Source: Psilocybe azurescens (Eukaryota; Basidiomycota; Agaricomycetes; Agaricales; Agrocybaceae). Taken from it: 64,000 nt of DNA. The notes beneath the pieces are model-generated. The model was not told the origin of the DNA and did no database searches. It saw only the letters and a list, made by a program, of their open reading frames with translations. This document shows positions 14,698-24,926 of this stretch, in pieces; position 1 is the first letter of the stretch, and every line of letters begins with the position of its first letter. A program made the translations under genes and the position numbers. Where the stretch lies: contig JAJIRX010000667.1 in the NCBI GenBank assembly GCA_023853785.1, positions 62,001-126,000 on the forward strand, read 5' to 3'.

Positions 14698-17600
14698 TCA
14701 ACCCTGCAGATTGATGTTGGACCCGCCATCCCCTGTTCGCTGAACAAAGGACTGCATGATCTCCTCGCTGAAGTTGTTTTGGTTGCCCATGCCAAATCTG
14801 GGAAGCGTGGCTGGAATCGAGGGCTGGGGGGCATTCATGTTCATCGGTGGTCCGCCGCTAGACCGTTGAGCAGCCAACATCGCAGCCATCAAGTTGTGAT
14901 TGGGAGCAGGATGAATATTTTGCGCGAATCCAGGACCATTATTCGAAGATAATTGCGGCTGTGGCTGTGGCTGTGGCTGTTGCCCCTGCTGCCATACGCA
15001 AAGACGACAAGAAAGGTTCAGCAACGCATAAAAATACTATCCACCCGAACTTACTTGCATCGATGGTCGATGTTTCTCACGAAACGCATTCAGGAAGGCT
15101 ACTCGCTGTTCCGGAGTCCAGCTTTGCACCTGCGCAACCATATCTGAAGGTATACTAATACCATTGACATTGACTAATGGCTTAGGACTAATACCATTGA
15201 TTGGCATTGGCTTAGGCAGGTCGGGGGCAGCCCAGTTAACGCAAAAAGGCACCAACTAGTCGGGTGCCGTGCATTGGAATCAACAATGCGTTTTTCGTTT
15301 GTTCTCCTCTGGGTGTCGTCCACGCTATAGTAGCAAACTAGACGAAAAATTTAAGGTCAGCAAAGCAAAACAAAAAAAAAAGATATTTCGAGCAGTTGTG
15401 GATGCAGACAACGCACAATTTTTCTGTCTGTCAACAGCGCAATAAGCGATTTGAAGTTGGCGTTATTTCTTTCCGGATCTGGCACATTGGGCTGAGGGTG
15501 TATCTGACACATTGCAGGTTTATGCCGATTCATCCAAAATGTGAGTTCTGAATCTGATACAAGGTTGTCTTTTGTAGGCGCGAGCGTCATTTCCGCAGGC
15601 CAAGTATGCTCATGACTGAGGAAAATAACGATCAGCATCGAATACAAACTCAGCCATAAAAGAACGCACCATTCGGCACCCTGCATGTAAAAAGCCGCAA
15701 CGTACGCACGTATATTTTTTTTGCCGGCCGCACTTACCCCACTCCAGACCATCGGACCTTGCCACACGGGCTGGCGGGGCGCTTCACTAGGCATTTGACC
15801 AGGCATCGGCATATTCGTCGGCATATTCAAACGATTTAGCATGTTTGTCGAAGGAGCGATATTATGAATCGGATTTCCACCGAGCATTTGGTTGGATGCC
15901 ACAGGCTGCGGTTGCGGTTGTAGTTGTTGCTGCTGTTGCTGTTGCCTAGCCCGTTGCTGTTCGATCAATTTGTACATCTGCGCTGTGATGTTAGGGTTGC
16001 CTCCGTTCTGCTGGGGCATGTTAGGTGGCGAGGGATTGGCGGCTGGGTTCATTGGGAAATTGGTATCACTGAATGACCGAGCGTGTTGCATTTGAGGAGG
16101 ATTTGGTACATCCTGAGCCATGGCCATATTGGATGATGAAGCAAGATTATTACCGGTAGACAAAGCGTTACCAGATGCGTTCATGCCAAAGGGAAGTGAA
16201 GCAGGATCTCTTTGAGCGAATGCTAATAATAATAAAAACAATCATGAGCAAATTTTTTCAACAAAGACCATTCGTAAAGAGGGCCAAAGACCTGGATTTT
16301 GACCGTTGACTAGCTGTCCGGCCATTATCATCTGGGTAGCCTTAATAATTCTGGCGTGCGATTCCGCCTTGCCTCTCATTTCGTTTGTCAATTCCTCTGC
16401 TAATTTGAAATCGCCCGCGGCTTTAGCAGCAGCAACCCTAGTCTGAAGCTCCGAAATGCGCACAGCTGCCTCTTTGAGCTTTTCGGTAATCTGTCCGGCG
16501 GTGAGATGAGTTTGCAGCCCCCAGGAGGTAATTTGAGAGTATTCATCTGCGGCATTGCTGGCGCAGGCCTAATAGGCTGGGCATGAGATGATACCGGGGC
16601 AATTAGTTGCGGTTGAGGGTTGGCTGCTTTTGGGAGTGGCTTCGGTGACTCTGTATTTGGTTGTAGACGAGGCCGTTTAGGCTCTGGGGCGCGTTCTATA
16701 GGTTGGTCATTGGTGCGTTTCGTTGGCGTTCCTGGATAAAGCATCAAGTTCCCGTTAGAGTCGAAAAATTGAATACTGACCTTTTGTTGGAAGAGGAGGA
16801 GGAAATGGAGCAAGGTGAATTACGTGAGGGTTATACACCGTGAACCAAGGAGTAGAACCTCCAGTGACAATCTAGGGAGAAATGAACAACCAGAGAATGC
16901 TGAAATAATGGCATTTGAGGGCTCACTGAAGTATAGAGGTCTTGAAAGCGTGACAGTCCGGGAACGAGACTGATGTTGGTATAATTTATGTTCCTCTACG
17001 CAGAGGGTAAGTTCAGTTTTGACAGGCAACGCCACATAGGACTCGCCTTTTTGATTTCCTGAGGTAGAGAATCCCAATCAATACTGTCCAGCGCAGCATT
17101 ATCATTGCATAGAGGGTGTAGAGAAGAATCCGGCGATGACGCAGCGATATGTATGATATGTGAAATAACAGACTGGCCATTAGGTCCTTCTCTTGGCGGT
17201 GAGTAGGTTTGAAGGATATCAAATAACTAAAGCAAATGTCGAGTATGATGGTAAATGTGGCTAGCTGGTTGTCTAGTCTTTCCAAGACACGCACCTCAAG
17301 AGCAGCTGCGAACCCATCAAGGGCAGCCATGCCTTTCCCTCCCCCAGAATTTGTCAACCCGATGCCAAAGTGCGACACGTCCTCCATCATCTCCTTAAAG
17401 AATACTGGGCGGTCTGAGAAGAAACGCTTGCACAAAATAGGGGACGGGGCGGTGTCTGCAGTGCCATATGACACGAATGCGATCTTGAACTGTAAAGCGA
17501 TGAAGGCATGAGTAAGCAAGAGCAGCGAACAGAAGGGCGAAAGTTGGTAGTATAGACCTTGGCACTAAGGTGGTTGTCGTGTAAGCGTTTGATGAGGGCA

Positions 17601-17740
17601 GTAGAATAGTCTGTCAGCTTCTTGCAGAACTCCTGACCGACTACCAGTGAAGCCTCTGCCAGGAAAACGACTGCGACAGTCTCCTGAGAAGAGGAGTCTG
17701 TGGCCATGGCAAGGGGTAGATGAAGAGTTGCTGGATCCAT
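14698..17740 (-). CDS. Mediator subunit 25-like protein (vWA plus glutamine-rich and PTOV/ACID-like region)
   Basis: Reverse-strand exons encode ~850 residues. The N-terminus is a von Willebrand A-like domain (VAVVFLAEASLVVG, KIAFVSYGTADTA, GIGLTNSGGGKGMAALDG, then ISHIIHIAASSPD). A Gln/Pro/Asn-rich middle includes a Gln run near 15920-15960. A second folded block carries WQGPMVWSGVSAAGKKNIRA, WPAEMTLAPTKDNLV and FKSLIALLTDRKI, and a Gln/Pro-rich tail ends SNINLQG. This order resembles MED25/PTOV1-type proteins, where the second domain contacts transcription activators. Animal and plant MED25 are well known; a basidiomycete counterpart is an inference. Several short introns, including ones interrupting the vWA domain, were joined by eye. 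Confidence 0.72.
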
Positions 17741-17918
17741 TTGATCTGCTCTATTGTAGTGCCTTGATTACATATGCAATCAATTTAAGTTCCCATTTTA
17801 CCAAGTTCATTCATTGATCAAGTCTAAAGTCGTTATTTAATTCGTGAAGTTCATGTTTAAATGCTCCATATGTACAGACTATGTGCTACAGGTATAGTGG
17901 ATAGTAGGGTATGTCATG

Positions 17919-18553
17919 TCAAAGAATTCCGATCCAATATGGGATAACAACTACTGTCAATAGAACCAGGGCTGACGTAGGGTGCAGCGCGATGCCAGAG
18001 CTCTGCGGTGCACCAGTAGGTGGACCATACACGGCAAGCCATGAGCTGAAGGCGAGAATTGTGCCCTGTTGGGTGAGTGATACGTTGACCGTTTGCGGGC
18101 TAGTGGGTGTAAATGTGCCTGCAAAAACCTGTGTTGAACCATCGATCACCGTGGTATAGAGATAGGGAGTCGGGGCGCCTGGAGTGCCGGTTTGCGATAC
18201 AGGCTGGCCATTTTTGGTCCCAATGCGCCCACTAAGTCTGACGATGTTGCAGATACTGGAGAGGGCGAGGGCGATGAGGAGGTTAAAGTTTGTCTAAGCG
18301 ATCAAGAAATATTTTCAAAACATGTCGACCAGATTTCTGCTAGGAAGTACCAACATGACTGAGGTTGATGGTGCTCCCGCAGCATTAGTCGCGATGACTT
18401 GGACAATTGTTGCACCAGAGCTAATAGCTGCTTGATGAGATTTAAATATGAAAGATCAAAGAACACGACAGACCCATCTGTGGTCGTAATAGTCGTCTGG
18501 GCATTAGAGAAAAGAAATAGAGTGGCTAGGAAGCAAAGCAGAAGGCGGAGCAT
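17919..18553 (-). CDS. Small secreted, probably GPI-anchored protein of unknown function
   Basis: The reverse strand starts with a strong signal peptide (MLRLLLCFLATLFLFSNAQ), then SGATIVQVIATNAAGAPST. A later exon encodes VFAGTFTPTSPQTVNVSLTQQ, a Gly/Pro/Ser segment and a hydrophobic C-terminus (LVLLTVVVIPYWIGIL) preceded by small residues, as expected for a GPI-anchor signal. An intron with donor GTCTGT joins the first two parts; the next intron boundary could not be fixed with confidence. It has no catalytic motif. Its start is 195 bp from the divergent OLA1 start. Confidence 0.6.
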
Positions 18554-18747
18554 GATGGCAGTGCGCAGGAGAGGAGCGCCTGAACTGTTACACGTGACAC
18601 AGGCTCACTATGTTCAGTTTGCTCATATTTATACGGCTAGCTTTTCAGATTTTCGATGATTGGATTTTATCATCGATATCCTATCTTCCGTCTATCTACC
18701 CCCTCCGCATATTTCTCATCTACAGCTTCTCGTGCTGTGAAAAGAAA

Positions 18748-20559
18748 ATGCCTCCCAAAAAGGCCGCCCAAGCAGAGAAAAAGATCCTCCTCGGTCGACC
18801 CAGTAACAATCTTAAGATCGGCATCGTAGGTTTGTTCTTTACATTCAACTCTTTGCCTCAAGCTAATCTGTTCATTTCAGGTCTGCCCAATGTTGGAAAG
18901 TCCTCTTTTTCAACGCTCTCTCAGAAACCGGTACGATCGCTCATTGCCCATGTTTCATCACCCATTAAATTTCGCTGCAGATTTGGGCAAAGCTGCCAAC
19001 TTTCCTTACGCGACTATAAACCCTGAAGAAGCCCGTATACCTGTCCCTGATACTCGCTTCGAATGGCTCTGTGACGTCTACAAGCCTGCATCGCGTGTCC
19101 CAGCTTTCCTCACATGTATCGATATTGCCGGTTTGACAGCTGTGAGTCGCACGACATTGTCCGTGTACCTTGAGTAATGCTAAATAATATTAGGGTGCAT
19201 CCACTGGTGCAGGTCTCGGAAACGCTTTCCTGTCCCATGTACGTGCCGTGGATGGCATTTTCCAAGTTGTCCGCGCTTTCGATGATGCAGAAGTCATCCA
19301 TGTCGAGGGAGATGTCGACCCTCTACGTGATATGGAAATTATTCAAACGGAACTCAGACTGAAGGATATTGAGTGGGTCGAGAAGGCGCTTGATAACTTG
19401 AAGAAGACTGGCAGAAACTTGGGAAGCTCGAGCTTGGTTGATAAAGCCAGGAAAGAGGAAATTGTCAGCGTTAATCCTAACATTCCAAATGCGTCCCTTC
19501 TCATCCTCTTTTGGGCAGGCTACTGTTGAGAAAATCTTGAAGACGCTTACCGTTGATGGCAAAGATATCCGAAAAGCCGAGTGGAACAACAAAGAGGTGA
19601 GCTACAAAACTGTTTCCTTCAATCGCATTTGATTTCTACACGTGATGAAAAAGAGCGTAATGCTCGAATAACCCAGCTCTTCGAGGAGGGAGTAACGCCC
19701 CATTTAACCATTGAGAACAACTTCTATCTGATTCATTAACTTCCGCATTTCTCCGCGACGATTAACAATTGGAGATTTGGGCTGACTTCTTTCCTTCCAG
19801 ATTGATGTGGTCAACGGTTTGACTCTCCTCACCGCCAAACCCATCACCTACCTTGTCAACTTGAGTGAAAGGGATTATGTCCGCAAAAGAACAAATGGTA
19901 GCACACTAGCTACTATTGTCTCGAGTTCATGCTGACCTCTCCGTAGGCTACCCAAGATTAAGGCATGGATCGATGCCAACAACCCAGGTGATCCCCTGAT
20001 CCCCTTCTCCGTCGCCCTTGAAGAGAGACTCGTCACCATGAGCCCAGAAGAGAAGAAGGAAGAGGAGACCAAAGTTGGCGCTACGAGCGCGCTTCCCAAA
20101 ATCACCCAAGCTGGATACTCAAGTCTCGACGTATGCAACACCTTTTTTCCTGTCCCTTTGTGCGATATCTTACTATTTTACGCTCTTAGCTCATCCGTTA
20201 CTTTACCTGTGGACCCGATGAAGTCCGTGCCTGGACAATCAGGAAAGGAACCAAGGCTCCTCAGGCCGCCGGTGTCATTCAGTATGTTTCTCGCGTCTTT
20301 TACACCCTATAATATACATTCTTAGATATCGTTCTCCAGCTCTGACTTCGAAAACAAATTCGTATGTGGTGAAATCATGGCATACGAAGATCTCAAGGAG
20401 TATGGCAGCGAAAACGCCGTCAAGGCTGCTGGAAAGCTCCGACAACAGGGCAAGCCATATGAGAGTAAGCACCATCTTGTCAAACAGTTCAACTTTCTGT
20501 TTCTGACAACTATTCAAGTGATTGACGGCGACATTGCGTACTGGAAAGCTGGAGGTTAA
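18748..20559 (+). CDS. OLA1: Obg-like ATPase 1 (OLA1/YchF family)
   Basis: The exons give a nearly universal YchF/Ola1 protein of ~395 residues: [15 protein letters not shown] (P-loop), [50 protein letters not shown], a coiled-coil helical arm, the TGS region [21 protein letters not shown], and the C-terminus [10 protein letters not shown]. It is a translation- and stress-associated ATPase of the cytosol. Two one-base losses are evident because the family is so conserved: in the T-run at 18906-18910 ([10 protein letters not shown] expected) and in the A-run at 19885-19888 (KKNKWLPKIKAW expected). A 205-nt intron precedes the [10 protein letters not shown] exon. No real inactivation is likely. 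Confidence 0.95.
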
Positions 20560-20711
20560 TCATTTACAACATTTGAAAGAAACATTTGTTTAGTGTACTC
20601 CACAAAAGTTAATGAAGTGAACTTTATTTCTATCATTTCCACGGTAGTTTGGAAACGCGGGTGGAGTTGAGAGTGCAGCAGGCGCAAGCTAACATGACCT
20701 TACTTGTGCAC

Positions 20712-20785
20712 CTTCCCATTTGGGGTACAAAGTTTCCAAATCGGGCAACGCGGTTTTAGCGCCTGGTCCTTGTGCACGAAGAACA
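20712..20785. repeat. Flanking repeat copy 1
   Basis: One of three diverged copies of a ~70-bp element whose core reads GGGGCACAAAGTTTCC (here GGGGTACAAAGTTTCC), followed by a TTTTAGCG and TGGTCCTTGT segment. It lies in the 0.8-kb gene-free gap between OLA1 and the first four-TM gene. No open gene is convincing in this gap. Confidence 0.7.
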
Positions 20786-21391
20786 GTCGGTGCGGAGTCA
20801 GACCGCACATGCATAACGGATTCAACTGAAAAATATGTCTCTGCTCTCAGCAGCGTCTCCAAGTCTTTACCTCTCTCTGTGTACTGACACAAGAATAATC
20901 CTGCCGCACGAAATTGCGTCCTGCTAATCAAAGATATCAGTGTCAATTCGCATGATTGATTAGGTTACATAGTGGAACGTATACAGCTATAGCTTTAGGT
21001 TGTCACTTGGGCTTCGTAATTATGGTAATAAACTATTTTTTCTCAAGGAACATTATTATCTCGGTGTGATTTCACGCGACTACAGTGGACCAACAAGTTT
21101 TCACGTCACGTTTCTCTAACAACATAAGTTATTATTCCCATTTAGATAATAAAGCTGTTAAAAACATTGTCTGACATACTTTCTGTCCCTAGATGGTTAA
21201 TTTTGGTATATTTCTGCATTTATTTTTAGTCGTCCTCCCAAGACCCTTCATCAAGGCCCCTGAAAACCCGACTTTGACAACTCAAGGTGTGGGCTGTGAA
21301 GGGTTGTTGCGATGGAAGCTAAAAAGAAATAACTGCACAACTCCAGATACTACAATTTGATTCATTCTTCTCTTGAAGCTCTCTCCTCGCC

Positions 21392-22072
21392 ATGATCATT
21401 GACCCTCAAGAAATTGTTGCCAGTAATGCTGACTCGTCCGATGCAGCCTCTACAAACACGCTCGTCCGTAGCGAGCATAAATTCCCACACCACCTCTTAA
21501 AGCTTGTCTACGCTTCCCTCTTCGTGTCAACACTTGCCTTCACATTCTCCATTGTCGATAAGATCAAGTCGGACCACCAATATACCGTTCTCAATGCCGT
21601 CGTCGCTACCATCCTGGCCTTTATCTTCACTCTCCCGCATCATGGAGCCACATTGCTTCTGAAATGGCGTCCGCACCATCAGATATCATATGTCCTCCCA
21701 TTCGCGCCGTCTTCCGCTCGTGCCATCGGATATTTAATCTTACTCGTCGGATTGTGGTTTGCATCCACAGTGGTATGTGCTAGAAGCCTCCAAATTGCCA
21801 GCAGCTCTCGAGGGACCGTGTCATACACTATAACCCCAAGCAATAGTACAATTAAAAGCATATCAGTAACACATCCGATACTGCCCGAATTAGATGACTA
21901 CTGGACGTCATTGGCCTCGACACTCACTTCTACCGTGGAGTTGATTCTTATCTCTACCATCGCGTTAATTTCGTACTTGTATTATCGGCAGCAAAATAAG
22001 GAGTACCAGGCTGAGCCATCCAATGACAATTCTCAGTCCGTCGGAGTCAAAGGACATATAAGTGTAGCATAA
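21392..22072 (+). CDS. Four-TM membrane protein of unknown function, paralog A
   Basis: A single exon of 226 codons, intronless, unlike most genes here. A hydrophilic N-terminus contains DSSDAASTNTLVRSEHK. Four hydrophobic segments follow, at about residues 36-58, 68-90, 108-132 and 176-198. A conserved stretch VVATILAFIFTLPHHGAT spans the second segment. The short C-tail is polar (YRQQNKEYQAEPSNDN). The C-terminal half of the third-to-fourth loop carries a possible N-glycosylation site (NST). I recognise no named family. The gene is the most complete of a tandem set: a relic of its 3' end lies 0.5 kb downstream and a second full copy 1 kb downstream. Confidence 0.75.
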   Translation: MIIDPQEIVASNADSSDAASTNTLVRSEHKFPHHLLKLVYASLFVSTLAFTFSIVDKIKSDHQYTVLNAVVATILAFIFTLPHHGATLLLKWRPHHQISYVLPFAPSSARAIGYLILLVGLWFASTVVCARSLQIASSSRGTVSYTITPSNSTIKSISVTHPILPELDDYWTSLASTLTSTVELILISTIALISYLYYRQQNKEYQAEPSNDNSQSVGVKGHISVA

Positions 22073-22400
22073 ACAATGTGAGTGAGTAGAGATTTTCAAA
22101 TCCAGCCTGGTCCTGACGGTCTGTGTTGATAGATTGAACTAGTCAATATCTTTGAAATAATGAGGGATTGCGGTAGCCAGCTATCGGCGTATCTTAACGG
22201 TGCACATGGGGACAGGAGAAGGACATAGGTTCTGCCACTATTATTTGTACTTAATTAGGAATTAGGTCTGCATGGGGCGTAGCCCCAATGGACATAAATT
22301 GACAAGAAAAAAACATTGAAATAATGCGCAATGTGTGACAACGTTATTCCAGTGGCGACTTTGCGAGTGGGGTTGAGAATACAAGCGCTGATTCGTACAT

Positions 22401-22470
22401 CTTCCTATCCGGGGCACAAAGTTTCCAAATTGGGAGACATAGTTTTAGCGTTCTGGTCCTTGTTCAAAAA
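22401..22470. repeat. Flanking repeat copy 2
   Basis: Second copy of the ~70-bp element (TCCGGGGCACAAAGTTTCC, then TAGTTTTAGCG and GGTCCTTGTTC). It sits between four-TM gene A and the relic gene end. Confidence 0.75.
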
Positions 22471-22549
22471 GCATATCATGATGCATAGTGGCTCATTATA
22501 AATAACTTTATACTTCGACATATTTCGACATAGTAGCATTCGTGGAATT

Positions 22550-22695
22550 GAAATTATTGACTCGTCTCCATCATCACGAGTTAATTTCATATTTACATTA
22601 TCGGCGGCAAAATAAGGAATGCCAGGCTGCGCCATCTGCTGATATTTCTCAGTCCGTCGGAATCAAAGAACATCTAAGTGTAGCATAAACAATAT
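22550..22695 (+). pseudogene. Relic 3' end of a third four-TM gene
   Basis: This 146-bp segment matches the last ~135 bp of four-TM gene A closely at the nucleotide level, including GGCGGCAAAATAAGGA, CCAGGCTG, TTCTCAGTCCGTCGGA and the shared end AGTGTAGCATAAACAAT. The rest of the gene is absent, and the corresponding frame is broken. It is a decayed duplicate between the two intact paralogs. Confidence 0.75.
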
Positions 22696-22740
22696 GAGTA
22701 AATAGAATGATATCTTCCAAGTTCAGAGGCGCTGGGTTAC

Positions 22741-22812
22741 ATGTACATCTCCCAATCCGGGGCACAAAGTTACCACATTGGGCGACATAATTCTAGCGCT
22801 CTGACCCTTTAT
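22741..22812. repeat. Flanking repeat copy 3
   Basis: Third copy of the ~70-bp element (ATCCGGGGCACAAAGTTACC, then TTCTAGCGCTCTGACCC), downstream of the relic. Copies 2 and 3 also share upstream sequence around TACATCT, which supports duplication of a whole block. Confidence 0.7.
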
Positions 22813-23081
22813 TGTGATACATAATGGCTTCATACTGCGATGTAGGCGTAGCAGATTCAATCGACAATTACGCCTCCACCTCCCTTAGTCTTTAAGTTAC
22901 TACGCCCGTTGTACGGCTGGTTGGCTCCGGTAAATGCAAAGAATAAGTGCAGTCGTGCTTCTCTGAAGACTGAAACGATCATGAAACTATATTGGGATTC
23001 GATTCCCCTGTTTACGTACGTATCCCTCAGCAGTAACTGCGGCGACTACACAGTTGGGCTTCACCCCTCTGTCCACTCACC

Positions 23082-23606
23082 ATGATCATCAGTACTCCAG
23101 ATGTCGATGATAATGTCGATTCATCCGACGCAGCATCAACAAACACTCTAGTCAGTAACGAACAAAAAATCCCTAGCTATCTCCTGGTGCTCGTCTGCGT
23201 CTCACTCATCATGTCAACACTCGCCTTCATATTTTCCGTCGTAAACAACGTCCAGGACATCAATATTGTCTCCGATGGCGTCGTCGCCACCATCTTGGCT
23301 TTTATCTTCACACTCCCACATCATGGCGCCACAGTGTTATTAACATGGCTTCAACACCATGAGATGGCATCCATCCTCAAATTCACACCGTTCTCCATTC
23401 GCGCGATCGGGTACTCAATTGTACTCGTGATAGTGTGGATTGTATCTACCGCGGTATGCGCTAGAAATATCAATTATACCCTCATCTTTGAGCCCTACGA
23501 TGTCGACCAGTCGTTGGTGGCTGCGATTGCCATTTCCACCATTGAAATGATTCTCATCATTGCTATTACGTCTATTTGTTACCTGCATTATCGGCGGCAA
23601 ATATGA
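23082..23606 (+). CDS. Four-TM membrane protein of unknown function, paralog B
   Basis: A single exon of 174 codons, clearly homologous to the gene at 21392. It shares SSDAASTNTLVSNEQK, ATILAFIFTLPHHGAT and IRAIGYSIVLVIVWIVSTAV, with the same four hydrophobic segments. The loop between segments 3 and 4 is ~25 residues shorter. Translation stops right after YRRQI, whereas paralog A continues with a 26-residue polar tail; the non-coding sequence after the stop still resembles that tail. Function unknown. Confidence 0.75.
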   Translation: MIISTPDVDDNVDSSDAASTNTLVSNEQKIPSYLLVLVCVSLIMSTLAFIFSVVNNVQDINIVSDGVVATILAFIFTLPHHGATVLLTWLQHHEMASILKFTPFSIRAIGYSIVLVIVWIVSTAVCARNINYTLIFEPYDVDQSLVAAIAISTIEMILIIAITSICYLHYRRQI

Positions 23607-23984
23607 CACACCAACCTCCACCATTCCCTTCTACTTTGCAGTCCGATTCGAAAGTCGTCCAAGTGTGATGTGAAATGGATTCGGATGGTACATATCACTT
23701 TCAAGGTAAGTAACTGAAGTTATCATCTCTTTCAGTCTGATTCTGATAGAGTGTATTAATTGGTGTGACCAGACAGTAAAATCTCCTTTTGTTTAAACCC
23801 ATGTCCGTTCCAGTGGTGGATAGCGACCGCCGACATCGCTGACTGGAACATCTCGACGCTAGGACGTGCAAAGATCCACGACGTCGCTGGCAGAATATGA
23901 CAGATAAATAAACAATTAAGCAGACAAAAAAAAGTAGAAAATGGTATATATCACTGCAATAATGCACAATGTATGGCAATTTGT

Positions 23985-24818
23985 TCAGTGTCTCCTTCGA
24001 TCTGGAGGCATATCTCGATCGAGACTCGAATCCCGTCTTCGATAGCCAGTTTCCCTGCCTCTTGGTCGGTGTATTGAGTCATATTCTGAGCCTCTTTCTG
24101 CATGTCTTCTCCGCCGTTCAGACTGCGGTGTCGGGCTGCGACTACGACTGCGAGGCCGTCGTTCAGTAGCACTCTGTCTTTCTAAGGAACGGAACCTGGG
24201 AGAGCGCGAGCGAGATGTATGTCTTCGAGAAGGGCGGTCCGCTATTTCGTGTATACCATGTGCGCCGCTTTGACTCATCTTCTTGAGCTCCTTCCTTGCG
24301 CGTTTTTCAGCCTTCCGCTCTTCCTTTAACCGCCGCCTGTCCTCCTTGTCCTGGTCCTTTTGCTTCAAAGCAACCATTTTGGGTTCGCCGGTGGACGACG
24401 AGGCAACAGGAATAGAGTTCGCGCCTGACGTTTTCCCTCCTGTTTTAGAGGCTGGTTCAAACCCCCTTTTGACAGTATGTTAGCGAAAACCTTGGTCAGG
24501 ATACCTACACAGCACGTACAATGCAACAGCCAATGCGTCTGCCTCCATTTCTTTAACTTTTCTTATCTCTTCTGCTCTTTCCTCTGCACCCTTATCCGCG
24601 TCGCGGTTGTACCAATGGACATCCTTGTTCTTTTGCCATCGGCCGGTTGGAGCATTGATACTGTGTCCAAGATAGTTCTGATTAAGACAGTGAGGAGTGA
24701 GTTGCGACTAAGTGAATAAATAGATAGAATATACCTCTCTGTCTTTATCTGCAGAGACGTCAGACCACTTGAATTCAGCCTGTCCTCCTCGAGTGCCACC
24801 ACGAACTGGCTCAAACAT
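23985..24818 (-). CDS. MMTAG2-like nuclear protein with SR-rich tail
   Basis: Three exons give ~220 residues. The start MFEPVRGGTRGGQAEFKW, then KDRENYLGHSINAPTGRWQ, DVHWYNRD and EMEADALAVALGF, match the conserved N-terminal domain of multiple-myeloma-tumor-associated protein 2. A Lys/Glu/Arg-rich helical stretch and an Arg/Ser-rich tail follow (SRSRSPRFRS, RSRSRSPTP). MMTAG2 homologs are linked to splicing or nuclear speckles, but the precise role is not established. The first intron has donor GTATAT after DRE; the second splits LAVAL|GFEP. The conserved domain fixes the start at 24818. Confidence 0.85.
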
Positions 24819-24926
24819 AATGATAGTAGAGTTCAAAGTTGCTTGTGCTTGTTGACCGTCTGTATTGCACGCGGCGTTTGTGGTCACACCTGTTGTGACT
24901 TACTCTCCGACTTGCACCTACTGGCT

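Noticed and set aside
22990..23020. tRNA-like B box (GATTCGATTCCC)
   Set aside because: The flanks do not fold into an acceptor stem or D arm, and no A box lies at the right distance.
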